Below, in pieces: positions 49,650-61,200 of a stretch of DNA of 64,000 bases. The translations under genes were made by a program, and so were the position numbers. Below the pieces are notes generated by a model. That model worked only from the letters and a program-made list of their open reading frames with translations, ran no database searches and was not told where the DNA came from. The stretch comes from Pomacea canaliculata (lineage: Eukaryota > Mollusca > Gastropoda > Architaenioglossa > Ampullariidae), in the NCBI RefSeq assembly GCF_003073045.1, contig NC_037599.1, forward strand, positions 23,130,555 to 23,194,554, in the 5' to 3' direction. Position 1 is the first letter of the stretch. The number at the start of each line of letters is the position of its first letter.

Positions 49650-50801
49650 CTACTGAGTGCAACCTGTCTCCAACTCAATACTGTACAGGAGGCTGCCGTT
49701 CACGCGCAACTCCTCCAAGGCAGTTGATGACGTCAGTGGCACGTGACGCGTGACAAAGGGGAAGACGCGCTGCAGTGTGTCACATGGCACTGTCCCCGCC
49801 TCGTGACGTAGAGCTTTCTCCGGATCCTCCAGCATCATGTGACACAGCGATAGGGCATCGTCGTGCAGCACGGCTCCCGGGTCGCAGGGGACGGGTACCT
49901 GCAGGTCCTCGAAGGGTCTCGTCCTGAGGGGAAAGACTCGCTGGCGGGGGGTCACGAAGGTGTGGTGGTCGCCCCAGGTCAGACCCCACAGGTGGGTGAC
50001 GTTCTCGCGGTAGAAGCGTATGTCGATGTAGGTCATGCGCACGAGGTCTGGCGGATCCGGTCGCACGTCCTTCAAGCGGAAGGACCAGCTGTAGGGGTTG
50101 GGCCAGAAGAGGGTCGCGCCCTTCACGCCCTCCAACACCATCAGGGTCAGCTCCTGCTGCTTGAAGGGCATGCCCACCACCACACTGACGTCATGCCAGG
50201 GCACCACGCCGTGGTGACGTAACGAGCCCACCAGCGAGGAGTCCAGCAGGAAGTATGTGAGGTCAGCCAGGCGGCAGGCGGCGCTGAAGAGCTCCAGGGC
50301 GTAACGAAGTCGCGCCCTCTCGCGGGGCGACAACAAAGGTTGGAAGGTGCGCGGCGCGGAGACTTCCGTTGAGGGCTGGAGAGGCAGGGAAGGAGGAGTG
50401 GGCAGGGAGCGAGGGCTAAATCCCAGGGTCAGCTGCACGCGGAGGTACCAGTCCGTCACGTGCCGTTCATGCCAGTACAAACGAGCCGGCGAGGCGATCA
50501 GCTGACTTCCGGCCTGCAAGTCTTCGGATCCGGCAGAGGCCTCTGGCGGCGCCATCATGGCGACGACCTCGTCATCTAGAGGAGGCCTCCAGGATGTGGG
50601 CGCCCTCGCTAGCTGTGCCTGCAGCAGCAGGGCGAACATGAACAGCACCGTCAGCAGCGCCACCAGCAGCCACTTCCGCCAAAACATCTGCTGTCGTTGC
50701 CACCACGACACGGTCAGCAGGAGCTGTGACGTCATCATCCGGGCAGGTGATCTGGACATGGACTTCCGGGAGCTGGGCTTAGGTTTTGTCGTTAGTTCCA
50801 T
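49650..50801 (-). CDS. LicD/fukutin-like family type II membrane protein, degenerate motif
   Basis: A single coding exon gives 383 residues. The start chosen is the ATG at 50801 in a CAAAATGG context, just inside an exon whose acceptor (CTTTTTCCAG) precedes 50823. A short basic N-terminus leads to one membrane span at about residues 45-62 (LLVALLTVLFMFALLLQ), so a Golgi-type type II topology is likely. The luminal part has the family core near residues 184-206: LLDSSLVGSLRHHGVVPWHD corresponds to the G-x-L-L-G-x-R-H-x-G-x-I-P-W-D-D-D-x-D pattern of phosphosugar/phosphocholine transferases. Later blocks YIDIRFY and FEDLQVPVP also fit. The acidic triad is not kept: PWHDVSVVV stands where PWDDDxD is expected, with one aspartate left. 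The protein may therefore be catalytically dead or use other residues. Substrate unknown. Coding sequence is markedly GC-rich against its surroundings. Confidence 0.72.
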   Translation of the reverse strand: MELTTKPKPSSRKSMSRSPARMMTSQLLLTVSWWQRQQMFWRKWLLVALLTVLFMFALLLQAQLARAPTSWRPPLDDEVVAMMAPPEASAGSEDLQAGSQLIASPARLYWHERHVTDWYLRVQLTLGFSPRSLPTPPSLPLQPSTEVSAPRTFQPLLSPRERARLRYALELFSAACRLADLTYFLLDSSLVGSLRHHGVVPWHDVSVVVGMPFKQQELTLMVLEGVKGATLFWPNPYSWSFRLKDVRPDPPDLVRMTYIDIRFYRENVTHLWGLTWGDHHTFVTPRQRVFPLRTRPFEDLQVPVPCDPGAVLHDDALSLCHMMLEDPEKALRHEAGTVPCDTLQRVFPFVTRHVPLTSSTALEELRVNGSLLYSIELETGCTQ

Positions 50802-50820
50802 TTTGGAGGGAGACAAACAT
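50781..50820 (-). promoter_or_regulatory. Overlapping upstream ORF before the LicD-like start
   Basis: Within the exon that begins at 50823 an ATG at 50820 opens a 13-codon frame (starting MFVSLQNG) that is out of phase with, and runs past, the main ATG at 50801. The main start has the better context. Such an overlapping upstream frame would be expected to reduce translation; that effect is inference. Confidence 0.45.
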
Positions 50821-50823
50821 GAT

Positions 50824-51495
50824 CTGGAAAAAGAAAAACAGATAAAAAGCGACCCTCGTTCACCACGTTCCCTTAAACACTTTGTCTATCTGTTTGTCTG
50901 TACAATGCTCGTCCCTATTTTTTTTTTTTTACTTGATTGAGCATCATGAGGTGCCGTTCCCCTTATTTCCCCACAACATTAAAGTTCACTTAACGCCTAT
51001 GCCATAATACTGGATGTGTATCCCCCTGAGCAGCGCAGGACAAAAAGATAATTATCTCGCAAATTAGGGTCGAAACGACCACAACAGTTTTCCCGAGCGA
51101 TTGCACTCCATTGCGCATGCGCTTACGTCCAGACGATCGTTTCCCCACAGCTAACGGGAAAAAAGAATAATTGAATGATTCAGCAACACAAAAGGGGCAT
51201 GAATGCTTGCTTCTTTGAAAGCTACCCGTTTAACCCATGTGCAGGAGCATAGACACACATGCAAACCCATGTACACGCGCACACACACACACATGCACGA
51301 CACCCAGAATAAACTGTCTACGTCAGGTACCAGACAACCCGGGTGGGTTCGCGTCCCAAGCTAATAGTTGGTGGCGGAATTGAAAGGTGTACCCGTGCGA
51401 CAAACAAACTTCATCAGGTGAGGGGTGGCATTATTGGTCATTAACAAGGTTTTGACTTACATGTCTGGACAAAGTTCGTGCGGGTCTTGAACCGC
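50824..51495. other. Noncoding; LicD-like 5' intron side
   Basis: Upstream of the acceptor at 50824 on the minus strand this should be intron. No exon was placed. An AC-rich run lies near 51280-51295. Confidence 0.3.
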
Positions 51496-51652
51496 AACAG
51501 CCACACAGATGTAGACAGCAACAGCCACACAGATGTAGACAGCAACAGCCACACAGATGTATGCAGCAACAGCCACACAGATGTAGACAACAACAGCCAC
51601 ACCGATGTAGACAACAACAGCCACACAGATGTATGCACCAACAGCCACACCC
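51496..51652 (+). repeat. 24-bp minisatellite, about 6.5 copies
   Basis: Six full units of AACAGCCACACAGATGTAGA plus CAGC, and a partial seventh, run head to tail with few substitutions (GTAGACAGC, GTATGCAGC and GTAGACAAC variants). Because the unit is a multiple of three, all frames stay open, which creates spurious repetitive open frames on both strands. Confidence 0.92.
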
Positions 51653-54600
51653 AAGCCCGTCAATACTCTCGAGGCTCATTCGACTTGGGCAGATGACAAA
51701 GAGGAAGACAGTCGCTCACCCACTTACCAGTCGAGCTGCCACTGACGGAGAGAATCTTAAAGATGTCCGTGAAGGAAGATGGCCGACAGACTGTTTCCGT
51801 TTTGCCAAGGGGTCGCGAGGATGAGATGTGAAAACTGAGTCAAGAGTCTTTTGTTTAGTGATGCGGAAAACGGTCTCATCTGAGTGCACTTGCCATACAA
51901 CAGCTATTGTATTGTAATTTCTTAAGTGATTACTACTCACGCTGTGCGAACCTATTTCCCTGTTCCTTCACTCCCTTCATTCTGTCATTCGCGTGCTGCA
52001 GCCGCATTATTTTCTCATTTTTATGTGAAGACTTAATGCAACTATTTTAAAATTAAAATCATATACTAATCTAAATAACTAAATTCCATTCATGAGATAC
52101 AGGACTTTAAACATTCTAGTTTTCACCTGGGTTTGCATGCGGACCACGACTCGGGAGGTAACAAACGAGTGCTTAATGACTGACCCTCGTTAGTTCATTA
52201 TCACAAGTCTCGCGCTGCTTGCGGCCTCCAGATGCCAGAGGTTGGAATCCATGTTAGACTTTCTAACATGAAAAATTCGTGTATTTTTTTTTTAATCAAG
52301 TCAATAACAATACTGTGTTCTATTAAATTTGAACTTTAACTTCATTTTTGACTCTTGTGGGGCTTTAAATGCCTTCTTTGTTCGTTAACCTATTTTCGAG
52401 GAGAAGCATTATCATCATTATTACTGTTATTACTACTGTCAATATGTTTATCTTGTGACAGCAAAGAGCTGTTGCCACAATGTCAAGGACCCTTGACATA
52501 TGATAATTATCCCCCGAATCCTCTATCTCGGCTTTTAAGCCCTCTTTCTTGCACCTTATCCTCTGGGTGTCGGTGGATCGGGTGGTGAGGCTGTTGCTGT
52601 TGTTGTTAGCACTGCGGTGGGGGTTGGGGATGGGGTTGGGAAGTGGAGTCTGTTGTCACTGCCGCCAGGTGATGGGGGCGACAGGGGGTATCATTAGGTG
52701 CTAGGCAACCTGGGATACAGTCATCACTCGAATCTTTCACCCGCTGAAATGTTCATGCGCAGTAAAGGTGAGATGTCATCTACAGACAGCAAACTGAACA
52801 ACGGGTCTGAGCTTTTTACTGGGGTGGAGTATAGGATAATGAGTTGAAGGCCCGTGAATTTCAAGCCCTTGGATCTTCTCACACACACCGGATTTTTTAT
52901 GTGCTCTTGCCTGATGGCCGTGTCCATCGCCGACAGACACAATGATTCAATCGTGTAGAAATAATTCTTAACAAAAAACAACACACATAGCTGTTGTAAA
53001 TATTTTTTTTCTGTAAGGGCATCTTCGTGTTGGATGCCAGACTCTGAATATAAACAGGAGAGGGAGATTGGGGATGGTAATGATATTTGTCAGTCTGTCT
53101 GCCTCTGTGTAGAGTATTTCACTCTTTCCTCAGTAAAAGCTCGTTCCCTAACTGATGAGGTGGTTGAGGAGTGAGGTGTGAGAGACCTCACTTTTCTCAG
53201 AGCCAGCTTTTTGTGAGGGCCGTGTCCATCTCTCCTTCACTGCCTTAAGGTAGTCAGGTACCCATTCCACATCTTGGGAGGGCATCCCGAGTATCATCCG
53301 AGTCTGATGCTTTAATCACTCGACTAGCGCCTTTCCCTTGGTTCGGAAAGTTTTGCTCTCTTTCCTGACCTCACAGTGACCCTATCTTGACCTTTTGTGG
53401 ACCTCTCTAGCAGATTATATTTTCTCGTTTGTGTGTTTGTTTAGTTATTTTTTTTAAAATCTGTTTTAATTATCTGTGTCTCTCTATTGCCAGATCCAAC
53501 TTTCTGCAGGCTGCTCCATGCCATTGGAACTGTAGTCACATCCTAGTCAAGGCACGTGATTGCGTGTTTAGTCCTCCAAACCCTCGGGTAAATAATTAAG
53601 TAGCCCTCGCCTTGTAACACTTAATTAACTACTTATTTATTAACATTTTAAAGTAGTTCAGCAGTTACAGAGGCTAGGACAGATCCGATACTTTCGCGGG
53701 CAAGTGACATTTCCCTGTAACAGTCATCAAAGGATGACATGCACCTCGTTTCACTTCATCGCTGTTCTTGTCATCGAGATGTGACAGTGATGGAACGACC
53801 GATGATGTAGTAGAGATAGGGATGACAGTGTGTGTGGGGGGTCTACTGGCAATACAACCCTGCAGCGCCATCTGTCGACAGTGCCTGAGACTAAACCCTG
53901 GCAGCAGGCGTTTGCATGGGTTGAAGTGAAAACTGTGTCTTACGGCACCGTTACCATGGCAACCAGGCAGAGCATGCGATGCAACCAACATCAGAGGCAA
54001 AGCAATCGATACACCTTAAAGTTTGATCTCAACTTTTTATCTACCACCTTTGTCTGTCTGTCTGCATGCGTGCCTGCATACCTGCTTTCATCGTTCTTCT
54101 CTGCTTCACGAGCGCAGGATCGTGTATGTGGATCACACACACACGAATGCATTCACGCACGGAAAGAGAGAGAAAGAAGGAAAGAATGAAATTAAAACAC
54201 ATCAGTGATCACTACTCACTGTGTATCTAGTCCCGGCAGCTGGAACCCGCGGCGATAGCAGCTGTCGTATTTATTATTTGCAGACGACACTTCTCCAGTT
54301 GCAGCCAACAAATCACCGTGCCCCGATCTGTTTATCAAATGAACAGTTTTGTCGTCAATCGATGAACAACACACATCTGCAGCACATCGTAAATGTCATC
54401 CTGTTGTGTTTGTCCGTTGGAGACAGAAAACACCGACGACGACCAACACCGCGGGTCGACTCGCCCAACATCTGACCGACCACCGAGTGTTGACCACCAC
54501 AGAATTATCGCCGGCTACATCGCACACATCATCGCTGCACTGACATCGTTCAGTCGTTCACAATCCAACAGCTGAGAGAAGCAGACGTGTGTGTCAGTGT

Positions 54601-56899
54601 GTTTTTTTTCTGCCTGCTCTCAAATTTCAGTTTGAATACAGCCGAGTGTTTATCAACCCGAGTCTGGTGTTGCTGGGGATCAGCTGTTGTTTCCGATCGG
54701 CCGCCGAGTGTTTAAAACGCATTTCGATGGCAGAAGGTTGAGGTTGAGTCCCGACACTCACAGCAGACGATTCTCGGTGTGAACATGAACACAGAGCGGG
54801 AGGTTTGGCGTGTGAACGCGCCCCGAACTGTCGACAGCGGCGGCGGTGAGGGTGGTTGGTGGTCGGTGGTGTAGGTGCGAGTCACACCACGTCACAGGCG
54901 TGGAGCACTGATGTGCTGCTGCTGCTGCTGCGTTCAGGCCAAGCCCGCCCACAACCGACGGTTGTAGAGTTAGCACCGAGTCACGGGGTCGGGTCACGAG
55001 GGAGGGACGCGTCATCTGAACGCTCGGTCGTTGCCGCCTGCCGTCGCGCTTGGATCAAACCGAGGCTCGCGACTACAAACAGTTTGACACCTGAACGGTC
55101 ACGGGCGTGGAGCAGATGAAGGCAGCCTCTCTCCATCATCCAACTGTGTGTGTGCCCAGCGAAACGGTCCTACAGGTGGGAAAAAAGATGGATGAATAAT
55201 CTGAAGAAGGTGAAGTAGGATTGAAAGCAGCACAGGTAGGTAGACACTCGGGCGGTCCCCAGGTTTCAGGAAACAAACCTGTTGATGTTGATGGCTTTGT
55301 GAACATGTTCTTTGTGTTGATGGCTTCAGTTGTCAACTCGACAGAGGGGCGGGAGACTCCAACTGAGTTGCAAAGTATACAGACATGTTGATCAGCTTCT
55401 GCCACTACCATGGAACACAAACTGAAGCGAGCATACTGTATCAATCATTCATCTGTCTGTTGTATTAATCCATCATTTTTTTTTTGTCCGTTACACGTGA
55501 CATAAACGATCGAGTGTCTAAAACTTAAAACTAAAGGAATAGAAGCGATTCGCTGAAAATTCACTGACTACTGAGGTAAGACTGAATCCAAAAGAAAGCT
55601 GAAAAAAATAAAAGACGAAGAAAGGTTGACCTGCACAATTATCAGGTCTTCTGTGCAATGCAGCCACACGTAGATGTATTGTAAGTCTCAGGTAGGGTCA
55701 CCAGAATTTTTTGTGCCAATCCAGGGACATGGGGGAAGGGGAAACGGGGACGGATGGTCGCCTTGTCTTGACACACTTAATTCTTACTGGGTGTGAGACA
55801 ATTCTCACTGGGTGTGATACACTTAATTCTCACCGGGTATGACACATTTCACAGAGCTCATCATCGTTATTTTCACTCCCTTTCTCATTTTCTTTTCCTC
55901 GAAACCAAACTGCGGTCACAGGTGAGGTGCAACCACCTTTTTATAAACATTCGACTAAGGGCGCGGCGGGTGGCGTGACGCGCGTCGTGTGATGTTGACA
56001 GCGCGCGCAATGGTCAGGCGGACATGACAAATTTCTCAGGTAAACATGTCGCCACAACACTGTCCACCCCTTCATTCACTACCCCATCCACCCCAGTAGT
56101 CACGACAAACCTTGAATCAGCGACACTGGAGCTGTTGTTGCACTCACTCGTGCAAGGACGACGAACACAGACAATAAATCAACGGATCAAACCTTGGCTC
56201 GAGCTCTGCCAGGTAACACTCAGCTGACAGGACTGGTCCCTGAAGACAACAGTTGTCTGAGCAGGAATTACATTTAGAAATGTAAACAGACAGGTGGTTT
56301 AACTGTTTAATCACAGCACGGCGATCTTCCTGATTTAGATGACTTTTTTTTTCGGGGTAGGCGGGTGTTGCTATGAACACCAGAGTCGTGACTAATACTT
56401 TAATTGTGACATTATGTTAAAAATGTTTTTGCTTTTTGAAACTGGATTGTTACAGTCACAACACACAAACACACTAGCATGCCATGTAAAACAAACACAC
56501 TGGCACGCCATGTAAAACGAACACACTAACAACGACATATAAAGACCTTGTTTACCGGAGAGCTGTGTTGTGTGTTGACAAACAATACACTAAAAGCCTT
56601 GTTATCCCGAGCAGTTATGGCCAATGTCTGACAAACTGTTAAATGATGGCCACACAATAAAATCGGCGAACACAAGGCTTCAGCAGCAGATGGCGGTTGT
56701 AAGAATTCAGTCCCAAGAGACAAGTGTAACTTGCAACATGGAGACGAAGGATGCTGCTCGCACGGTCTCCCACTCGTCTCGGCAACAACAAATATTGAAA
56801 GGTCGGGGGTCACGTGACGGTCGATACTAGAGGCAAGAGAGGAGGATACACTGATACACAGATGATTTCTGATCTTCCCTCCAGGTTGCCTCCATGTTG
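51653..56899. other. No gene recognised; GC-rich islands and repeats
   Basis: GC-rich, CpG-bearing stretches at about 54230-55100 and 55960-56010 could be promoter-like, but no exon can be assigned. Short tandem arrays are GGGTGTGA-type units at 55780-55845 and a 28/29-bp unit (ACACACTAGCATGCCATG) repeated about three times at 56460-56530. A repeat similar to 45670-45800 occurs at 53185-53275. Confidence 0.3.
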
Positions 56900-57125
56900 G
56901 GGCGCCCGGTAGTGCAGTGGTTCAAACTCTCGCTTGTCACCACTGCAGTGAGAGGCTCGGGGTTCAGATCTCGCCTCGGGACACTTTCTGTATGTGACTT
57001 CTGTTCGCAGGGCTAGGGGTCGGGGTTTTTCTCCGGGTACTTCGGTTTCCTCCTCCCCCTCTACCCCGCATAGTGCGAAATCGCCGCATGGGGGAAGCAC
57101 TTTCCTGCTAAATAAACCATTGGTT
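56895..57125 (+). repeat. tRNA-derived SINE with conserved central core
   Basis: The head GGGGCGCCCGGTAGTGCAGT, then GGTTCAAACTC, and later GGGGTTCAGATCTCG look like a tRNA-derived Pol III promoter (A-box and B-box positions). The central TTTTTCTCCGGGTACTTCGG then TTTCCTCC block resembles the conserved core seen in several widespread animal SINE superfamilies. It ends in a GGGGGAAGCACTTTCCTGC tail followed by AAATAAACC. It is the best-preserved member among the related fragments at 14650, 22715 and 33690. Family name not assigned. Confidence 0.7.
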
Positions 57126-58278
57126 GTCCGCCTTGTTACAGTCGATCGTTTCGCGCGGTGGATTACAACAATAAAAGTGAATTGTGACATTAGACAATGG
57201 ATGAAAGCAGCTAGAAGGGACTGGATGGATTGCCGATACCGGACAAGAGAGAAGGTAATGGTAAAGTATGGAAAAACTTCATCACTGCTACACGAACAAC
57301 ACGAACTTAGAAACGAAAATGTTAGTTCCACTCGACAAAAGACAAGAAAAGAGTTCTCAACAAACATTTAAACGAAAAATGTTTATAAATCTCTGCAAAA
57401 AAATTTAAAATCACAGCTGCAGAATGCATAAAAATTATATTTAATATATACAAAATATATTAACTTTCTATTTTCATACAGTTTGCGTATGCTCGTGTCA
57501 AAATAATACATTCAGAGGGTATGTCAGAGTACACATATTTACAAACATCTTTCAGTTTTTTCATGATTCATTGAGAAAGGAAAAAGATGGAGGTAGGAGC
57601 GGTCGTTTCCACTTGCCTTGCCTTAAACACGATGAACCACTCAGTGGCTATGGGACCCGTTACCTTTACAAATCAAAGTTGTCCTTTCAGCAGAAAAGGT
57701 TTTGCACTGACGGGTACCTGGTCAGGTAGTTGCTTGATTGACTGATGTGTCAGTGGGTCGGGTAGATCGATTGTGTACAATGCCACGCTTCACACAGGTG
57801 TACACAGGGCGTCCTACACACCTGAGGAGCTGACTCACAACTCACGAGAGTGTCATTGAGTCACGTGTCCAGGTAAGACACACGTGTGTCTGATGGCCTG
57901 TGTGCGCGTGCCTGTGACGAGAGGAGGATTGGTTTCCTCCCGAAACAGGACTGTTGCGAAAATTGTGGAGCTTGTGCGAGAGCAATAAATCATCCCCCAC
58001 TTATCCCAGTTTAAGTAGGGAGGATGAAAATATAAACAGTCCTGATGAAATCCATATTTGTTGGTGTGGTGACTGACTCATATCCTCCCTTTGGAATATT
58101 TTGCTTGTAAATTGTAACTTCCTTACAAATTTTCGTATGCGGTGTCTGAGCTTATTACAAAGAAACAAAGTCGATTTTTTTCCAAACATCGCTGAAGAGT
58201 TTGTTTTTAAAAATTCCAAATTAAAAAAAAATTCCTCATAGAGCAAATGTCTGTTCCAAGAGGCTTTCACCTTCCTAA
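57126..58278. other. Noncoding; probable 3'UTR side of the minus-strand receptor-like gene
   Basis: No exon recognised. The sequence next to 58279 is expected to be the 3'UTR of the minus-strand gene. An open frame at 58001-58270 on the minus strand lies after that stop codon and has no family features. Confidence 0.3.
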
Positions 58279-61200
58279 TTACGAGAAGGTCCTGTGGACA
58301 CAGACCGGAGAGAGTGCTTCCTCTGCGAATCCTGGCGGTCTGTCCACTTTATGAGCTGTAGTCTGGGTCACGTGACCGTACCGCGTGACTAACAGAGTTG
58401 GCTGATCGTCAGCAATGTCTTCTCTGTTGACAAAACTTCCATCTGAAGAGGAAGAGGTCAGGACGTGGTTGTCCAATGGCCCCGAACATCCCCCCTCGCT
58501 GTTTGAATCACTGGCCGCCATCTTGGTACCGGTCACGTGGTAGCGGAGGTACTGCAGGTCGCCAGAGCTTGTTGACACCGTCTCTTCCTCCCTGTTGTCC
58601 TCGCAATTGTCTCCAACTGAAACTTGAGTGGACGACATCGGTCCCGACCCACTGCCTCTCAGCCTTGTAGGTAAGAGGAGCTCGGTCAAAGGTTGAAGTT
58701 CGCTGGAAGCTGATGGACTGCGACATTTACTATGGTTGCATTTCGAGTTGTCCGAACATCCCACGCTGCTGCATGAGTCGGTGGACTCACTGATGACATC
58801 ACAGGCCCAAGATTTGGTCTCGAGGACGGGGTAGCGAAGGGGTCGAAGGGCCTCGGGGTTTAGTGGGGTCTCCTCGTCCTCGCTACTGTCCAGGGAGTCG
58901 TCTGGAATTGAAACCTGAATGTACGACGGCGGCCGTGACCGTTCTGCTGGTGAGGGGAGCTTGGTCAAAGGTTGAAGTTCACTCGAGACTGATCCATTGC
59001 AGCCTTCCAGAGGGTTATCTGTCGGTCGTAAGCTGTCCTGACTGGTGCCAGACACGTGGGACTGTGGGATTGTTGCTGTCAAAGACAAAATGCGATGCTG
59101 TAGGTGGGAAACAATCGGATATTATGATGAATGAGGCATTGAGAAAATATAGAAATATTGTTCGGCAACTAGGACATTTAAAACATAATCTCTTCTCTTC
59201 TCTGACATAATATTAGTGTCGGTTGATATGTGTGTGTTTGTTTGTGTGTGTGTGTGTGCGCGCGGTGTGGGTGTTTGTGTGTATGGTGAGGTGTGACATG
59301 GGGCTGGGGGAAAGAAGAAAGGTATTTGTCTCCCTGTAGTCACACCCGCCATTTTGAAACAAGCGGGTAGGAGTGACGAAGCAAGGTCCCTTCACTCTCT
59401 TGAAGTAGTTTATAGCTTAATGACAGAATGACAAACGACTCTGCTGACAATTGTCAAGTGCGCATTTCCTGTCACTGGCTTTCTTAAATGAGCTGTACTT
59501 CTGATGTTAGTCTGAATTTCTAGCAGCTGTACTTCTGATGTCAGGTAGCTGGACATGACACTAGGGGGGTATATCTGGGGGTATACCATTACATCATGTC
59601 CGTTGTTTTGAGATGTCACTAAGGACAATGTTTCTAACATTTGTAAACATAACATCAGGCTATCAGGGATTTTCAGACAGCAAACCTGGCGGCCGTCGGA
59701 TGTTGTCTTGGAAACGCATGGCATGGCTGTGATGTGTACCTGAAGCACAAATATTTGATTCGTTAACAGATAATAATGAAGTTCATTTAGCACAGCTTTA
59801 AGATCACGGCTCTTTACTACTGCTGCTGCTATTACTACTGCTACCACTACCACTAAGGAGAACTTGTAGATGCTAATGAAGACGACAAGAAAGAAAAGGG
59901 GATAAAGAGTGGAACTAATACGAAGAATGAGGTCACAAGGTTACCATCCATCAGTCAGTCCAGTCGTCATCAACGAATAAAATCATCTCTACACCCAAAA
60001 AGCCATCCATCTAGCCATCCAGCACACAACGAGGGAAACACGGAGGGTGATAAAACCTGTCAAATGAAGCCGACTTACCTCCGGGGTGACGGGGTGCAAG
60101 ACATGGCTGAAACAGATGTGATTGAACAGTAGTAGAGGGGATGTAACAGAGAGAGAGAGAGAAGTAACTCTCTCTATATATGTAATCACACACACCCCAC
60201 ATACATACACACACAGAGAAGTAATTCTCTCTATAATCACACACACACACACACGTGCACATCTCTACCCACAGTGCACCTGTGTAGTCACCGTTACCAC
60301 AGATGCTCCTAGAAGATTCTCTTCCTACATTTGAAGAATCCCATTGTCGTCAGAATCGTATTTAGCGCATGCGTAGTCGCTAACCGTTGTTACGTGCGAT
60401 ATTAATGTGATCATCAATAACACACCTGATAGAGTGGCTAGACGGGCTTAGCAGCGACTTTTGGTGTTTTAGAGCTTTTCTGAGTCTCAGCTGCTCAACC
60501 GAGACAAACACTTATTCATGTAAAAGCCAAGTGATGTTCGTGGTACTCACTGGGTCAGTGGGTCGACAGAAGCCATGCTGCTGGAACTTTCTCATCCTCT
60601 CTCGGACTGCACGGCAACATAGCAGCCTGGCAGCCGCGAAGTTGAGTACAGGAAAGTCCACACACACACACATACACACACGTGCACACACACAAATACA
60701 CACACACATTGAATTTATGACAAGAGCTGGGCTTAGTCCCGAGACTGTCACTTATCTGTCCGCTAGATACTAAATAAAACACAAAGACGTAGACGTAGAC
60801 GTTTTATTAAATAGCTCCGGCCATTTAAAGCTGAATGAAATCAAGGAATTAGAAAATAAAAGGTGTCGCCCCATAGCAGGGTAGCTGAGAGTAGTTCAGG
60901 GTAGAAGACATGTCGTGTAGAAGGCAATGGCCGACCTGTCCTTTCATCTCCTTCACCTCGACTGGTATATCCAGTATTTACTTTTGATCGACACCTGCTA
61001 GACTGTCAAGGGGAAGCCTGAGAAGGCCTTGACAAGAAAATCCTACTGACTCAATCTGCGGAAGACCGGGGTCAACCATAGGACCTTTAGGAATCGAGTT
61101 TTACACCTCTGGCTCTTGAGTTATTCCAGCACACACGGCAATGGCCTCCATGCTGGTGCAGGCAAAGCACAGCGCCTTAATCTCCTTCTCGACGTCATAG

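Noticed and set aside
51496-51652. Possible CRISPR-like array
   Set aside because: Units run head to tail with no unique spacers, and the genome is eukaryotic. The same applies to the array at 61235-61475.
51431-51824. Several repetitive cysteine- or glutamine/histidine-rich open frames on both strands
   Set aside because: The 24-bp minisatellite keeps every frame open; the reading frames are artefacts of the repeat.
59410-59853. 147-codon open frame between exons of the minus-strand receptor-like gene
   Set aside because: The exons at 60106-60079 and 59075 already join in phase without it, and no donor is apparent at its end.
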